From Corynebacterium genitalium ATCC 33030 (lineage in GTDB: Bacteria; Actinomycetota; Actinomycetes; Mycobacteriales; Mycobacteriaceae): DNA of 64,000 bases. The notes beneath the pieces are model-generated. The model had not been told where the DNA came from. It worked only from the letters and a program-made list of their open reading frames with translations, and did no database searches. Both the position numbers and the translations under genes were made by a program. The stretch is taken from contig NZ_CM000961.1 of the NCBI RefSeq assembly GCF_000143825.1, forward strand, positions 1,135,348-1,199,347. Reading direction: 5' to 3'. Shown piece after piece: positions 25,164-34,443 of the stretch (its first letter is position 1; every line of letters begins with the position of its first letter).

Positions 25164-25601
25164 TTAAAGCCCTGCCAACGGGTCGTCAGCGCCGAAATCG
25201 TCCAAGTCGTCAGAACCGAAGTCATCGGAACCGAACTGGTCGAGATCATCGGAGCCGAGATCGCCGGAATCAGCCGAGCTGTCAGCGAACTCGTCCGGCT
25301 GGTCGGGCTCCGGCCAGTCGATCTCGTCGGCATCGTCAGCTGCGCCGGCATCGTCGGACGGAGGAGGGGCTTGCGCGCCGTCGTCAAGCGAAGGCTCGTC
25401 GAAATCCGCCAGGTCGATGTCGCCCTCCTCCTCGTACGGCACGAGGCTGTCGGAGTCGGGAACGAGATCGCCGTCGGGTTCGGGTGTTGCGGGGTCGACC
25501 GCGATGTCGAGCATGCGCGCAAGCGCATCTTCGGACGGGGCGCTCTCAGCGAAAAGGGAGCTGAAGGGCGGAAGATTCATGGTTTCAGTAGACTCAGTCA
25601 T
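25164..25601 (-). CDS. Small Asp-rich protein preceding the sigma factor
   Basis: A 145-residue highly acidic protein with no signal peptide, membrane span or cysteine pair. The first 35 residues contain a possible amphipathic helix (SEDALARMLDIAV); the rest is Asp/Glu/Pro-rich and ends with short GSDDLDxFGSDD-type repeats (about 122-140). ATG 25601 is chosen because AAAGGAGG lies 7 nt upstream; the open frame continues to 25811 without support. It is the first gene of a two-gene unit with the ECF sigma factor, so it could regulate that factor, for example as a DNA-mimic or acidic anti-sigma, but no family is recognised. Confidence 0.7.
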   Translation of the reverse strand: MTESTETMNLPPFSSLFAESAPSEDALARMLDIAVDPATPEPDGDLVPDSDSLVPYEEEGDIDLADFDEPSLDDGAQAPPPSDDAGAADDADEIDWPEPDQPDEFADSSADSGDLGSDDLDQFGSDDFGSDDLDDFGADDPLAGL

Positions 25602-25881
25602 CGTCGGGACCTCCTTTCTTGAACAGGTGAGCGCGAAAAACCGCGTGTGTCTTCCGCCAGTGTAATGCTCCGAAGACAAGAAAGGTTCCCGGAGCTGTTT
25701 GGTTTTTGTCCTGGGTGCGGTGTAGTCTTTGACAGTCGCTGTTTTGGGGCGCGCCTTGCTGTATTGGAGCATGCGGGCAGGGCTGCCTGGTAGAAACCCT
25801 AAAACGCTCAAAGAATCTCACATGATATTCGGTGCTGTGGCATGCCGGTGCCGGACGAGTAGAAGAAAGGGGTAACCCGCT
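25602..25881. other. Divergent gap before rplU
   Basis: This 280-nt stretch must hold the promoters of the Asp-rich/sigma unit and of rplU. TTGACA at 25729-25734 is a consensus -35 on the plus strand, but I see no -10 at normal spacing (TGTATT at 25760 is too far). No gene can be supported on either strand; AGAAAGGGG before the rplU start is its ribosome site. Confidence 0.4.
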
Positions 25882-26187
25882 ATGTACGCTATCGTCAAAA
25901 CCGGTGGTAAGCAGCACAAGGTTGCCGAAGGCGACCTCATTCGGGTCGAGAAGATCGAGGGTGAAGCTGGCGATTCTGTGGCACTCACCCCGGTTCTCCT
26001 CGTCGACGGCGCCAACGTGACCTCCACCGCCGATGACCTTGCAAAGGTCAGCGTCTCCGCTGAGATCGTGGAGCACGGCAAGGGCCCGAAGATCGACATT
26101 CTCAAGTACAAGAACAAGACCGGTTACAAGCGTCGCATGGGCCACCGCCAGCCCAACACCACGCTGAAGATCACTGGCATCAAGTAG
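25882..26187 (+). CDS. rplU: 50S ribosomal protein L21
   Basis: A 101-residue ribosomal protein of the large subunit that contacts 23S r[17 protein letters not shown] at the start and [18 protein letters not shown] near the C-terminus are diagnostic, and length is standard. It is 12 nt upstream of rpmA, the universal L21-L27 pair. Start ATG with AGAAAGGGG upstream. Confidence 0.98.
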   Translation: MYAIVKTGGKQHKVAEGDLIRVEKIEGEAGDSVALTPVLLVDGANVTSTADDLAKVSVSAEIVEHGKGPKIDILKYKNKTGYKRRMGHRQPNTTLKITGIK

Positions 26188-26199
26188 GGAGATACACAC

Positions 26200-26550
26200 A
26201 TGGCAACCAAGAAGGGTGCATCCAGCTCCGCGAACGGTCGTGACTCCGAGTCCAAGCGCCTCGGCGTCAAGCGCTTCGGAGGCCAGCAGGTCAAGGCCGG
26301 CGAGATTCTCGTCCGTCAGCGCGGCACCAAGTTCCACCCGGGCGACAACGTCGGCCGCGGCGGCGACGACACACTGTTCGCTCTGACCGAGGGTTCCGTC
26401 CAGTTCGGCATCAAGCGCAAGCGCCGCATTGTCAACATCGTCCCCGCTGACGGTGAGGGCGTGTCCTCCGAGGTCCTCGAGGCCGCAAACGAGGCCAACC
26501 TTGTTGAGGATGAGGTCGTCGAGGATAAGTCCGCTTCCGCAACCGCTTAA
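26200..26550 (+). CDS. rpmA: 50S ribosomal protein L27 with an acidic C-terminal tail
   Basis: L27 reaches into the peptidyl transferase centre through its N-terminus. [20 protein letters not shown] and [20 protein letters not shown] are diagnostic. There is no Firmicutes-type N-terminal extension to be cleaved. At 116 residues it is longer than the usual 84-92: about 30 residues after [10 protein letters not shown] form an acidic Ala/Glu/Val tail with no known role. It is co-transcribed with rplU and followed by a terminator. Confidence 0.97.
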   Translation: MATKKGASSSANGRDSESKRLGVKRFGGQQVKAGEILVRQRGTKFHPGDNVGRGGDDTLFALTEGSVQFGIKRKRRIVNIVPADGEGVSSEVLEAANEANLVEDEVVEDKSASATA

Positions 26551-26568
26551 ACGCGGCTTGAGCGTCAT

Positions 26569-26605
26569 GCGCCGGTGAACCCAGCTGGGTTTTCCCGGCG
26601 CTTTT
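26569..26605 (+). terminator. Terminator between rpmA and obgE
   Basis: GCGCCGG (26569-26575) / CCGGCGC (26595-26601) followed by TTTT, with an inner palindrome AACCCAGCTGGGTT at about 26579-26592. It separates the ribosomal pair from obgE. Confidence 0.8.
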
Positions 26606-26658
26606 CGCTTAATGTCAACAAGAGAACACACGCAGCACCGTGTGAAAGGAGCATCACC

Positions 26659-28179
26659 ATGGCACAGTTCGTTGATCAAGCTGTCCTGCACCTGCAGGCC
26701 GGCGACGGCGGTCACGGCTGTGTTTCCGTGCACCGCGAGAAGTTCAAGCCGCTCGGCGGGCCCGACGGCGGCAATGGCGGGCACGGCGGCGACATTATTC
26801 TGGTGGTGTCCCCGCAGGTGCACACCCTCTTGGACTTCCAGTACCGCCCGCACTTGAAGGCAAAGCGCGGCGGCAACGGCGAGGGCGACAACCGCAACGG
26901 CGCCCGCGGTGAGGACTTGGTGCTCGAGGTACCGGTGGGCACCGTCGTGCGCGATGCGGACGGAGAGATCCTGGCTGACTTGAATGCGCCGGGCATGCGG
27001 TTCATCGCCGCTGAGGGCGGCTATGGCGGACTGGGCAACGCCGCGCTGGCGACCGCCAAGCGCAAAGCGCCCGGGTTCGCGCTCAAAGGTGAGCCGGGCC
27101 AAGCGCACGACCTCATTCTGGAACTGAAGTCCATGGCCGATGTCGGCCTAGTCGGCTTCCCGTCGGCGGGCAAGTCTTCGCTCATTTCCACTCTGTCGGC
27201 GGCGAAGCCGAAGATCGCGGATTACCCGTTCACCACCCTGCAACCGAACCTGGGTGTGGTGGATGTCGGACACGACACCTTCACCATTGCTGATGTGCCG
27301 GGTCTGATCCCCGGCGCGAGCCAAGGCAAGGGCCTGGGCCTGGACTTCCTGCGCCACATCGAGCGCACCGCCGTGCTCGTCCACGTCGTTGACTGCGCCA
27401 CGCTCGAGCCGGGCCGCGATCCGCAGTCCGACATTGAGGCGCTGGAGGCAGAGTTGGATTCCTACGCCGAACTCATCGAGACCGAGAGCCACGAATCGGG
27501 TCTGGGCGACCTGCGGGAACGCCCCCGCATCATTGTCCTCAACAAGATCGACATTCCGGACGCCCGCGAACTGGCCGAGTTCCTCCATGACGACCTCGCA
27601 GAGCGCTTCAGCTGGCCGATCTACACCATCTCCACGGTTACTCATGAGGGGCTGGAGGAGCTGAAGTGGGCGCTGTGGGACGTCGTCAAGCAATCGCGCG
27701 CTACCCGCCCCAAGGTCGAAACGGCGACGCACCGTGAGGTCATCCGCCCGCGCGCTGTGGACCACCGTGACGAAATCACCGTCATCCCAGACCCCGAGTT
27801 CCCGGGTGCCTGGATGGTGGTCGGTGAGAAGGTCGACCGGTGGATCCGCCAGACCGACTTCGAGAACGATGAGGCTGTGGGCTACCTGTCGGACCGCCTC
27901 AACAAGGCCGGTGTCGAGGACCAGCTGCGTGAGCTCGGTGCGAACGAGGGCGACACCGTGACCATCGGCGACATTTCCTTCGACTGGGAACCGTCCATCG
28001 GTGGCGATCCGACGCTCGCAGGCCGCGGCCAGGACGCGCGTTTGGGTGGTACGCAGCGTGCGTCGGCAGCCGAACGCAAGCGCGCATCCCAGGCCCGCCG
28101 TGGACTCATCGACGAGTACGACTTCGGCGATGACCTGCTTGACCGCCGCGAAGCCGACCGTGAGCGCTGGCAGGGTTAA
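26659..28179 (+). CDS. obgE: GTPase ObgE/CgtA
   Basis: A 506-residue essential GTPase of 50S ribosome assembly and stress control. The Gly-rich Obg fold occupies about 1-158 ([29 protein letters not shown]); the G domain has G1 GFPSAGKSS (about 166-174), G3 DVPGLI and G4 NKID; a C-terminal OCT domain (about 350-430) and a charged tail follow. ATG 26659 is chosen because [18 protein letters not shown] is the conserved family start and GAAAGGAG lies upstream; the frame is open to 26575. proB begins right after the stop codon. Confidence 0.97.
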   Translation: MAQFVDQAVLHLQAGDGGHGCVSVHREKFKPLGGPDGGNGGHGGDIILVVSPQVHTLLDFQYRPHLKAKRGGNGEGDNRNGARGEDLVLEVPVGTVVRDADGEILADLNAPGMRFIAAEGGYGGLGNAALATAKRKAPGFALKGEPGQAHDLILELKSMADVGLVGFPSAGKSSLISTLSAAKPKIADYPFTTLQPNLGVVDVGHDTFTIADVPGLIPGASQGKGLGLDFLRHIERTAVLVHVVDCATLEPGRDPQSDIEALEAELDSYAELIETESHESGLGDLRERPRIIVLNKIDIPDARELAEFLHDDLAERFSWPIYTISTVTHEGLEELKWALWDVVKQSRATRPKVETATHREVIRPRAVDHRDEITVIPDPEFPGAWMVVGEKVDRWIRQTDFENDEAVGYLSDRLNKAGVEDQLRELGANEGDTVTIGDISFDWEPSIGGDPTLAGRGQDARLGGTQRASAAERKRASQARRGLIDEYDFGDDLLDRREADRERWQG

Positions 28180-29292
28180 ATGAATCTTCGCCGCGACATC
28201 GCCACGGCCAAGCGCATCGTGGTCAAGCTGGGCACGAGCTCGCTTGTCGACGAATCATCGGCCGTCTCCCAAGCCAAGATCGACCGCATAGTCGACGCGA
28301 TCGAATCCCGCATCGCCTGCGGCAGCGACGTTATTGTTGTCTCTTCGGGTGCGATTGCGGCGGGAATGACGCCGCTCGGGCTGAAAACCCGTCCGCAGGA
28401 CTTGGCGACGAAGCAGGCCGCTGCCGCCGCCGGCCAGATCCACTTGGCGCAGTCGTGGGGCCAATCGTTCGCCCGCTATGGCCGGACGGTTGGCCAGGTG
28501 CTGCTCACCCAGTCCGACGCCGGTGTGCGTGAACGCGCCCGCAACGCCCAGCGCACCATCGACCGGCTGCGGCAGCTGGGGTCGGTGCCGATTGTGAATG
28601 AGAACGACACGGTGGCGACGTCGGAAATGCGCTTCGGCGACAATGACCGGCTCTCCGCGATCGTGGCCACGCTGATTTCCGCCGACGCACTGATTTTGCT
28701 TTCCGACGTCGACGGCCTCTACGACCGCAACCCCGCCGACCCAGCCCCGAACTTCATCGATGAGGTTCGCAGCGGCAAAGACCTAGACGGGGTCGTCGCA
28801 GGAGACGGCGGGCGCTTTGGCACCGGCGGCATGGCCTCGAAGGTCTCGGCAGCCCGCTTAGCTACTCGTGGGGGAGTTCCGGTTCTGCTCACCTCCGCGG
28901 AGAAGATCGAAGAGGCGCTGAGCGATGCCCAGGTAGGGACCGTGTTCCACACCCGGCCCGATTCGCGCCTGTCCGCGTGGAAGTTCTGGGCACTCTACGC
29001 CGCTGACGCCGAGGGCATCCTGCGCCTGGACGAAGGCGCGGTCAAAGCTGTCACACGTGGCGGAACGTCGTTGCTCGCTGTCGGCATCACCAGTGTCGAA
29101 GGCGAGTTCCACGCCGGGAACATCGTGGAGATTCTCGGGCCCGACGGACAGGCAATTGGCCGTGGTGAAGTCGCCTACGGTGCTGCCGAGCTGCAAACGA
29201 TGCTGGGCAAGCACACTGACGAGCTGCCTGCGCACCAGCGCCGGGCTGTTGTTCACGCGGACTATCTGTCCAACTACGCGTCGCGTCTGTAG
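28180..29292 (+). CDS. proB: Glutamate 5-kinase
   Basis: A 370-residue enzyme for the first step of proline synthesis, phosphorylating glutamate. The amino-acid-kinase domain shows [10 protein letters not shown] (about 14-23), [10 protein letters not shown] (about 53-62), NENDTVAT (about 147-154) and the [12 protein letters not shown] loop; a PUA domain forms the C-terminus (about 278-360, [20 protein letters not shown]). The ATG directly abuts the obgE stop (TAAATG), so they are translationally coupled. proA lies two genes downstream with a dehydrogenase between, the usual corynebacterial order. Confidence 0.97.
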   Translation: MNLRRDIATAKRIVVKLGTSSLVDESSAVSQAKIDRIVDAIESRIACGSDVIVVSSGAIAAGMTPLGLKTRPQDLATKQAAAAAGQIHLAQSWGQSFARYGRTVGQVLLTQSDAGVRERARNAQRTIDRLRQLGSVPIVNENDTVATSEMRFGDNDRLSAIVATLISADALILLSDVDGLYDRNPADPAPNFIDEVRSGKDLDGVVAGDGGRFGTGGMASKVSAARLATRGGVPVLLTSAEKIEEALSDAQVGTVFHTRPDSRLSAWKFWALYAADAEGILRLDEGAVKAVTRGGTSLLAVGITSVEGEFHAGNIVEILGPDGQAIGRGEVAYGAAELQTMLGKHTDELPAHQRRAVVHADYLSNYASRL

Positions 29293-29365
29293 GCAGGTTC
29301 GTTCTGACGGTAAATCACCACTGCCGATACACGAATGGGCGGTGAAGGGGGCATTAGTTTTTAAT

Positions 29366-29433
29366 ATCGCCTTTCGCTGCGCTGGCGCAGCGTTTCCGCA
29401 GGTCAGATTCGAGCGGTGGGGTCAAAAGGCGAT
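29366..29433. repeat. Nested inverted repeats in the proB-dehydrogenase gap
   Basis: Outer arms ATCGCCTTT (29366-29374) and AAAGGCGAT (29425-29433) are perfect over 9 bp and enclose CGCTGCGC (29375-29382) / GCGCAGCG (29385-29392), also perfect. The remainder of this 243-nt gap shows only the -10 box of the next gene. May terminate proB transcription or be a degenerate mobile repeat. Confidence 0.55.
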
Positions 29434-29535
29434 AATCAAAATGTAGGTGCGCCCGTAACCTGACCGCCCGCATCTATCAGTAGCTCACGAGCCACCGTGC
29501 CTCCCGCACTTCAAAACTCTTATAGGCTCGAAACC

Positions 29536-30450
29536 ATGAAGTTCGCTATGCTGCCCAAACCGTGGCCCCGTGCCGTTGCCGAGCTCGAGGCTGCCGGTCA
29601 CGAGCACGTCGGCATCGATGCCGATCCGGACGTGCTCGTCTATCACGGGGGAGCGGACGGTTTCCCGGAGCAGCTGCCGGAGAGTGTTCAGTTCGTGCAG
29701 TTCGCGTGGGCGGGTGTTGATGCCCTCGATGAGGCCGGGGTGATGCGCAATTCTGGTGTGCGCTGGGCCAATGCCGCGGGGCTGTATGACGATACGGTCG
29801 CCGAAACCACCCTCGCGCTTATCCTGGGCATCTTGCACCAGTTCCCGCGCGTGAAACCCGACGGGTCGACCACTCGCGACATCGCCTACGAGACGCGCTA
29901 CCTTATCGAGGACATGACAGTGGCGGTCATTGGTGCCGGTGGAATCGGTAAGAAACTCATTGAATTCCTCTCTCCATTCCGCCGGCATGTGGTTGCAGTG
30001 AACCGCTCCGGCCGTCCTGTTGACGGCGCCGACGAGACTATCGCCATGGCCGATGCTGGCGACGTGTGGGGCCGCGCTGACGTGGTGGTTCTGCTCGCCC
30101 CACTGACGAAGGACACCCGCGGCATGGTGGACGCTGACGTGTTGGCGCAGATGAAGGACACCGCTGTGCTGGTGAACGTGGGCCGTGGGCCGCTCGTGGC
30201 CACCGAAGACCTTGTGGAGGCACTACAAAACGGCAGGATTGGCGGCGCGGCGCTGGATGTCACTGACCCGGAACCGCTGCCGGCCGATCACCCGCTGTGG
30301 GAGCTGGACAACTGCCTGATCACGCCGCATGTGGCGAATATTCCGCGCGTGGGCAAGGAGCGCATCGGTGGGTTGACATTGTCCAACTGGGAAGCGCTCG
30401 AACGCGGTGACGAGATGCCGACCGAAGTCGACGTGGAGGCTGGGTACTAG
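29536..30450 (+). CDS. D-2-hydroxyacid dehydrogenase
   Basis: A 304-residue NAD(P)-dependent dehydrogenase of the SerA-like D-isomer-specific family. The Rossmann loop is [15 protein letters not shown] (about 133-147), the catalytic Arg/Glu region [11 protein letters not shown] (about 213-223) and the late Asp/His segment [19 protein letters not shown] (about 242-260) with His in [10 protein letters not shown]. It lies between proB and proA as in other corynebacteria; its substrate is unknown and a direct part in proline synthesis is not shown. ATG 29536 is preferred because TAGGCT (29523-29528) is 7 nt upstream, indicating a leaderless transcript; GTG 29497 is the alternative. Confidence 0.88.
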   Translation: MKFAMLPKPWPRAVAELEAAGHEHVGIDADPDVLVYHGGADGFPEQLPESVQFVQFAWAGVDALDEAGVMRNSGVRWANAAGLYDDTVAETTLALILGILHQFPRVKPDGSTTRDIAYETRYLIEDMTVAVIGAGGIGKKLIEFLSPFRRHVVAVNRSGRPVDGADETIAMADAGDVWGRADVVVLLAPLTKDTRGMVDADVLAQMKDTAVLVNVGRGPLVATEDLVEALQNGRIGGAALDVTDPEPLPADHPLWELDNCLITPHVANIPRVGKERIGGLTLSNWEALERGDEMPTEVDVEAGY

Positions 30451-30453
30451 CGC

Positions 30454-30470
30454 TAGTCTTGGTCAGCATG
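30454..30470 (+). promoter_or_regulatory. Leaderless-type -10 box of proA
   Basis: TAGTCT (30454-30459) lies 8 nt before ATG 30468, directly after the previous stop codon, with no ribosome site. Confidence 0.5.
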
Positions 30471-31751
30471 ACTATTACACCTGAGCGCGCCGCCGAGCGC
30501 GACGATGTCCTCGCGAAAGCCCGCGCCGCGAAGGCCGTCGCACCCAGGCTGGCCACTTTGCCAACGCCGGAGAAGGACGCGCTGCTCCACGCCGCGGCCG
30601 ACGAGTTGATTGCGCGCACCGACGACATTCTTGCGGCGAACCAGCGCGACATCGAAGCTGGCCGCGAGGAGGGCTTGGATGAGGCACTCATCGACCGGCT
30701 GGCCCTGAGCGCGGAACGCATCGAAGGCATCGCCAGCGGCCTGCGCCAGGTCGCAGGTTTGAAGGATCCGGTGGGGGAGGTGCTGCGCGGCGGCATCATG
30801 CCCAACGGCATCACGATGAAGCAGGTCCGCGTGCCGCTCGGTGTGATGGGCATGGTGTATGAGGCGCGCCCCAACGTCACTGTCGATGCCTTCGGCTTGG
30901 CGCTGAAATCCGGGAATGTGGCGCTGCTGCGCGGGTCGAAGTCGGCGCGCCAGTCTAACGCCGCACTGGTCGGCATCCTCCAGGACGTCGCGGCATCCCG
31001 CGGCTTGCCGCGTGAGATCGTTCAGCTTTTGCCGTGCGATACGCACGATTCGGTTCAGGACCTCATCACCGCTCGCGGGCTTGTGGACGTGGTCATTCCC
31101 CGCGGCGGCGCTCGCCTGATCGAAGCTGTGGTGACGAATGCGACCGTTCCTGCCATCGAGACGGGTACCGGCAACTGCCACTTCTACATCGACCGCGACG
31201 CGGATCTGGATTCCGCCATCGAGATGCTGCTCAACGGCAAGACGCGGCGTGTTTCGGTGTGCAATGCCACAGAGACGGCGCTTATCGACGCTGCCTTGCC
31301 CGCTACCGACCAACTCCGCATCATTACTGCGCTGCAGGAGGCTGGGGTGAGGGTGCACGGAGACGTCGATAAGCTCTCGGCGCTTGGTGCGCGCGACATT
31401 GCTCCGGCGACGGACGTGGACTGGGCCGAGGAGTATCTCTCCATGGATATTGCCGTGCAGATTGTCGACGGTGTCGGCGGCGCGATCGAGCACATCGCGC
31501 GCTTTTCGACGATGCACACCGAAGCCATCGCGTCTCTGAATGCGATTACTTTGCAGAAGTTCGCTGCGGAGGTGGATGCAGCGGCCGTCATGCTCAACGC
31601 GTCCACCGCGTTCACCGACGGGGAGCAGTACGGAATGGGGGCAGAAATTGGAATCTCCACCCAGAAGCTGCACGCCCGCGGACCCATGGCGTTACCAGAG
31701 CTGACCAGCACAAAGTGGATCCTCGAGGGGGCTGGGCACACGCGAGTCTGA
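30468..31751 (+). CDS. proA: Glutamate-5-semialdehyde dehydrogenase
   Basis: A 427-residue NADPH enzyme of proline synthesis that reduces glutamyl phosphate. Markers are [17 protein letters not shown] (about 119-135), [12 protein letters not shown] (about 231-242), the catalytic Cys265 in [10 protein letters not shown] and [17 protein letters not shown] (about 378-394). Length is standard. ATG 30468 follows a TAGTCT box by 8 nt; a few upstream in-frame codons are not needed. Confidence 0.97.
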   Translation: MTITPERAAERDDVLAKARAAKAVAPRLATLPTPEKDALLHAAADELIARTDDILAANQRDIEAGREEGLDEALIDRLALSAERIEGIASGLRQVAGLKDPVGEVLRGGIMPNGITMKQVRVPLGVMGMVYEARPNVTVDAFGLALKSGNVALLRGSKSARQSNAALVGILQDVAASRGLPREIVQLLPCDTHDSVQDLITARGLVDVVIPRGGARLIEAVVTNATVPAIETGTGNCHFYIDRDADLDSAIEMLLNGKTRRVSVCNATETALIDAALPATDQLRIITALQEAGVRVHGDVDKLSALGARDIAPATDVDWAEEYLSMDIAVQIVDGVGGAIEHIARFSTMHTEAIASLNAITLQKFAAEVDAAAVMLNASTAFTDGEQYGMGAEIGISTQKLHARGPMALPELTSTKWILEGAGHTRV

Positions 31752-31957
31752 CTGGAGTTTTGCCCCCGCGGGGGTAACGGCGCGACGAGCTTCGCAAGGC
31801 CGCAGGGGGCGGTAACCACGGCCGTTACTGCATCAGCCCATCCCAATGGGGCAAATTAATTTCAGGCCGTTTCGGATCTTGGGTTGGTCGAGTAAGATAC
31901 CGGTAGGTTCACCGCACTTGGTTATCCGTAAGCACCCCCTGAATAGAAGGAATTTGT
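31752..31957. other. Gap after proA with palindromes and a promoter
   Basis: GC-rich palindromic sequence CCCCCGCGGGGG at about 31764 and GTAAC/GTTAC further on may end proA transcription. TAAGAT (31893-31898) with TTTCGG 17 nt upstream is a candidate promoter for the next gene, whose AGAAGGAA ribosome site precedes the ATG. Confidence 0.4.
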
Positions 31958-32500
31958 ATGCGATCTGCACGTAAGCTTGCAGTGGCGACAGTTGCGCTAG
32001 TAACGAGCATGTCGCTGATGTCGGTTGCACAGGCTGAGGAGGCTACGGACACCTCGGAGGGTCTCTCCGTCGCCCCGTCTAGCTTGGCCCCGTCTAGCTC
32101 CGTCTCGTCCAGCTCCGCTAAGCGGAACGCTGACTCGTCTTCGGTGTCTTCGTCAGGCTCGTCTCAGTCGGAGCCGGAGCCGGAGTCGGATTCGCCGGAT
32201 AAGGACACGCCTGCACCCGCAGTTTTGGTCATTGAGGATGAGGTGTACGGAAAGGTGGGCAACGAGTACAAGAAAGGAATACCCGTTGAGTCCCCGGGCA
32301 TGATTTCCATGCCGACCCCGGCACCGGGCATCGCAAAGAAACCAGCACCGGACCCAGCGCCAATCGTTGTCACGGCTGTTGCCTCAGTGCTGCTCGTCGT
32401 TGGCGGCATGATGGCTGTCTTCAAAGCGATGTTCCCCTCATCCAGGATTAGGTGGTACTCGATGCCGGACGGCACTCTCGAGCCCTACAAGGTGAGTTAA
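31958..32500 (+). CDS. Exported Ser-rich protein with C-terminal membrane anchor
   Basis: A 180-residue protein with a Sec signal peptide (about 1-26, cleavage after SVAQA), a Ser/Asp/Pro-rich low-complexity stretch (about 35-85), a small segment VLVIEDEVYGKVGNEYKKG, a Pro-rich stretch and a membrane span at about 137-155 (VVTAVASVLLVVGGMMAVF), ending in a short basic cytoplasmic tail. The layout is a single-pass surface protein. I recognise no family and can assign no function. It has its own promoter and leader. Confidence 0.75.
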   Translation: MRSARKLAVATVALVTSMSLMSVAQAEEATDTSEGLSVAPSSLAPSSSVSSSSAKRNADSSSVSSSGSSQSEPEPESDSPDKDTPAPAVLVIEDEVYGKVGNEYKKGIPVESPGMISMPTPAPGIAKKPAPDPAPIVVTAVASVLLVVGGMMAVFKAMFPSSRIRWYSMPDGTLEPYKVS

Positions 32501-32530
32501 CCTGCGCAGATTCTGGTTAGATTGGCCTCA

Positions 32531-33223
32531 ATGAATTCAGAAGCCTTTCCCACCGAGAACTCCCACCACCACGACAGCCCAGAGGCAAGCAACTCTGGCT
32601 CGGGTGGTGGGAGTGGTGTTTCTGGCCCACGCCGGATTGGCATCATGGGCGGGACCTTCGATCCGATCCATAACGGCCACCTCGTGGCGGCTAGCGAAGT
32701 CGCCGACATCTTCGACTTAGAAGAAGTGGTGTTCGTGCCCACGGGTGAGCCGTGGCAGAAGGCTGACAGGAATGTCTCCGACGCGGAGGACCGATACTTG
32801 ATGACGGTCATTGCGACTGCGTCGAACCCCCGCTTCCACGTCTCCCGTGTGGATGTGGATCGGCCGGGGCCGACATACACCGTCGATACGCTGCGCGATA
32901 TGGCCCAGCTCTACCCGGGGGATGACTTGTTCTTCATCACGGGAGCTGACGCGTTGGCCTCCATCATGTCGTGGCGTGACTGGGAGCAAATGTTCGACCT
33001 CGCCGAGTTCGTCGGCGTCACCCGCCCCGGATACGAGTTGGCGGAGGACATGCTGCCGGAGGTGCACCAGGAGCGCACGCATCTCATCGAGATCCCCGCG
33101 ATGGCTATTTCCTCGACCGACTGCCGTGAACGCGCCGCTGACGGACGCCCGGTGTGGTACTTGGTGCCGGACGGGGTTGTCCAGTACATCGCAAAGAACA
33201 ACATGTACGTCGGGTGGAAATGA
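32531..33223 (+). CDS. nadD: Nicotinate-nucleotide adenylyltransferase
   Basis: A 230-residue enzyme that joins NaMN and ATP to deaminated NAD in NAD synthesis. The nucleotidyltransferase motif [17 protein letters not shown] (about 39-55) with the HxGH histidines and the late [13 protein letters not shown] (ISSTxxR motif, about 193-205) identify it. About 35 Ser/Gly/His-rich residues precede the conserved core, an unusual but plausible extension; ATG 32531 is supported by TAGATT (32518-32523) 7 nt upstream. Confidence 0.95.
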   Translation: MNSEAFPTENSHHHDSPEASNSGSGGGSGVSGPRRIGIMGGTFDPIHNGHLVAASEVADIFDLEEVVFVPTGEPWQKADRNVSDAEDRYLMTVIATASNPRFHVSRVDVDRPGPTYTVDTLRDMAQLYPGDDLFFITGADALASIMSWRDWEQMFDLAEFVGVTRPGYELAEDMLPEVHQERTHLIEIPAMAISSTDCRERAADGRPVWYLVPDGVVQYIAKNNMYVGWK

Positions 33224-33281
33224 CTACCCGCCACATGGGAGAATACACACTGCCCATCACCGCACGTAAGGACCTGAACGT

Positions 33282-33749
33282 TTGACTGCTTCCGATACTG
33301 CCCGCGAACTTGCCGTTGTCGCCGCAAAGGCGGCTGATGAGAAGCTCGGCCGAGACATCGCCGTCATCGATGTCTCCAATGTCTTGGCCATCACCGATGT
33401 TTTCGTGATCGTCTCGGGTGATAATGAGCGCCAGGTCGCCGCGATTGTCGATGAGATTGAAGATGCGCTGACTAAAGCTGGTGCCGAGCCAAAGCGTCGC
33501 GAAGGTAACCGCGAGTTCCGCTGGGTGCTGCTGGATTACGGTTTGTTCGTGGTGCACGTGCAGCGCGATGCAGAGCGCGAGTTCTACGGTTTGGATCGTC
33601 TGTACACGGACTGCCCGCTCATTGAGGTTGAAGGCATCGAGCCGCCGCAGCGCCCCGGCCAGTTCACCGACGACGCGGGGGTGCGTAACCTCGAATCCAT
33701 TGAGGACCTTCCGCTCGCCGGCGAGGGCCCTGCCAGCGACGATCTGTAG
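33282..33749 (+). CDS. rsfS: Ribosome silencing factor
   Basis: A 155-residue RsfS/Iojap protein that binds L14 and blocks subunit joining in slow growth. DIAVIDVSNVLAITDVFVI, WVLLDYGLFVVHVQ and REFYGLDRLY are family motifs. About 35 residues past the usual end form an acidic tail. The start appears to be TTG 33282 with AAGGA upstream. It is 10 nt before the phosphatase gene, the same order as nadD-rsfS-gpgP in mycobacteria. Confidence 0.95.
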   Translation: MTASDTARELAVVAAKAADEKLGRDIAVIDVSNVLAITDVFVIVSGDNERQVAAIVDEIEDALTKAGAEPKRREGNREFRWVLLDYGLFVVHVQRDAEREFYGLDRLYTDCPLIEVEGIEPPQRPGQFTDDAGVRNLESIEDLPLAGEGPASDDL

Positions 33750-33759
33750 GAACCCTGCC

Positions 33760-34443
33760 ATGACCCCCACCCGACGCCTGATCATGCTGCGCCACGGCCA
33801 GACCACGTATAACGCCGGCGGGCGCATGCAGGGGCAGCTGGACACGCCGCTGTCGGAGAACGGCGTTGAGCAGGCGCGTGCGGCCGCGGCGTGGGTCAAA
33901 GACCATGAGCACCCGGTGGTCAAAATCGTCTCGTCTGATCTGATTCGCGCCCGCGACACCGCGGAGATCATCGCGGAGCAGCTCGGCATTGACGTGGAGC
34001 TGGATCCGCGCCTGCGTGAGACGCACTTGGGGTCGTGGCAGGGGATGACGCACCACGACGTCGACGCGGAGTTCGCAGGTGCCCGCGCGTCATGGCGCCA
34101 CAATCCAGGCTGGGCTCCGCCGGGCGGCGAGTCGCGTCTCGACGTTGCGGCGCGTGCGCGCCCGCTTATCGACGATCTGATGAACACCTTCCAGGACTGG
34201 GACGGCAACACAGTTCTTTTTGTTGCCCACGGCGGCACGATCTCGGCGCTGACGTCCAACCTGCTCGGCCTCGACGTCCCCCAGTACCCCCTGCTCAAAG
34301 GGTTGAACAACACCAACACCTCCCAGTTGATGGCCCGGCCCCGCTTCGAGGGCGCCGAGACTGCCGACGGATTCGTTTCTCCCGTCAACCCTGATGACGT
34401 GCAGTGGTACCTGGAGGCCTGGAATCAAGGGTTGGCGCGCTAA
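33760..34443 (+). CDS. Histidine phosphatase, probably glucosyl-3-phosphoglycerate phosphatase (GpgP-like)
   Basis: A 227-residue member of the phosphoglycerate mutase-like superfamily. The catalytic LRHGQTTYNAGGRMQGQLD segment with the phospho-accepting His11 and the second His in VLFVAHGGTISAL are clear. Position right after rsfS matches mycobacterial GpgP, which makes glucosylglycerate for methylglucose lipopolysaccharide; the QGQLDTPLS segment also agrees. A general phosphatase is the alternative. The stop overlaps the next start by one base. Confidence 0.88.
   Translation: MTPTRRLIMLRHGQTTYNAGGRMQGQLDTPLSENGVEQARAAAAWVKDHEHPVVKIVSSDLIRARDTAEIIAEQLGIDVELDPRLRETHLGSWQGMTHHDVDAEFAGARASWRHNPGWAPPGGESRLDVAARARPLIDDLMNTFQDWDGNTVLFVAHGGTISALTSNLLGLDVPQYPLLKGLNNTNTSQLMARPRFEGAETADGFVSPVNPDDVQWYLEAWNQGLAR

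Noticed and set aside
25164..25811. Longer form of the Asp-rich protein starting at 25811
   Set aside because: The perfect AAAGGAGG 7 nt before ATG 25601 and the change of composition upstream favour the shorter form.
29057..29446. Open frame overlapping the proB end and the following gap
   Set aside because: It uses a different frame of proB; its part beyond proB runs through the palindromes and lacks coding character.
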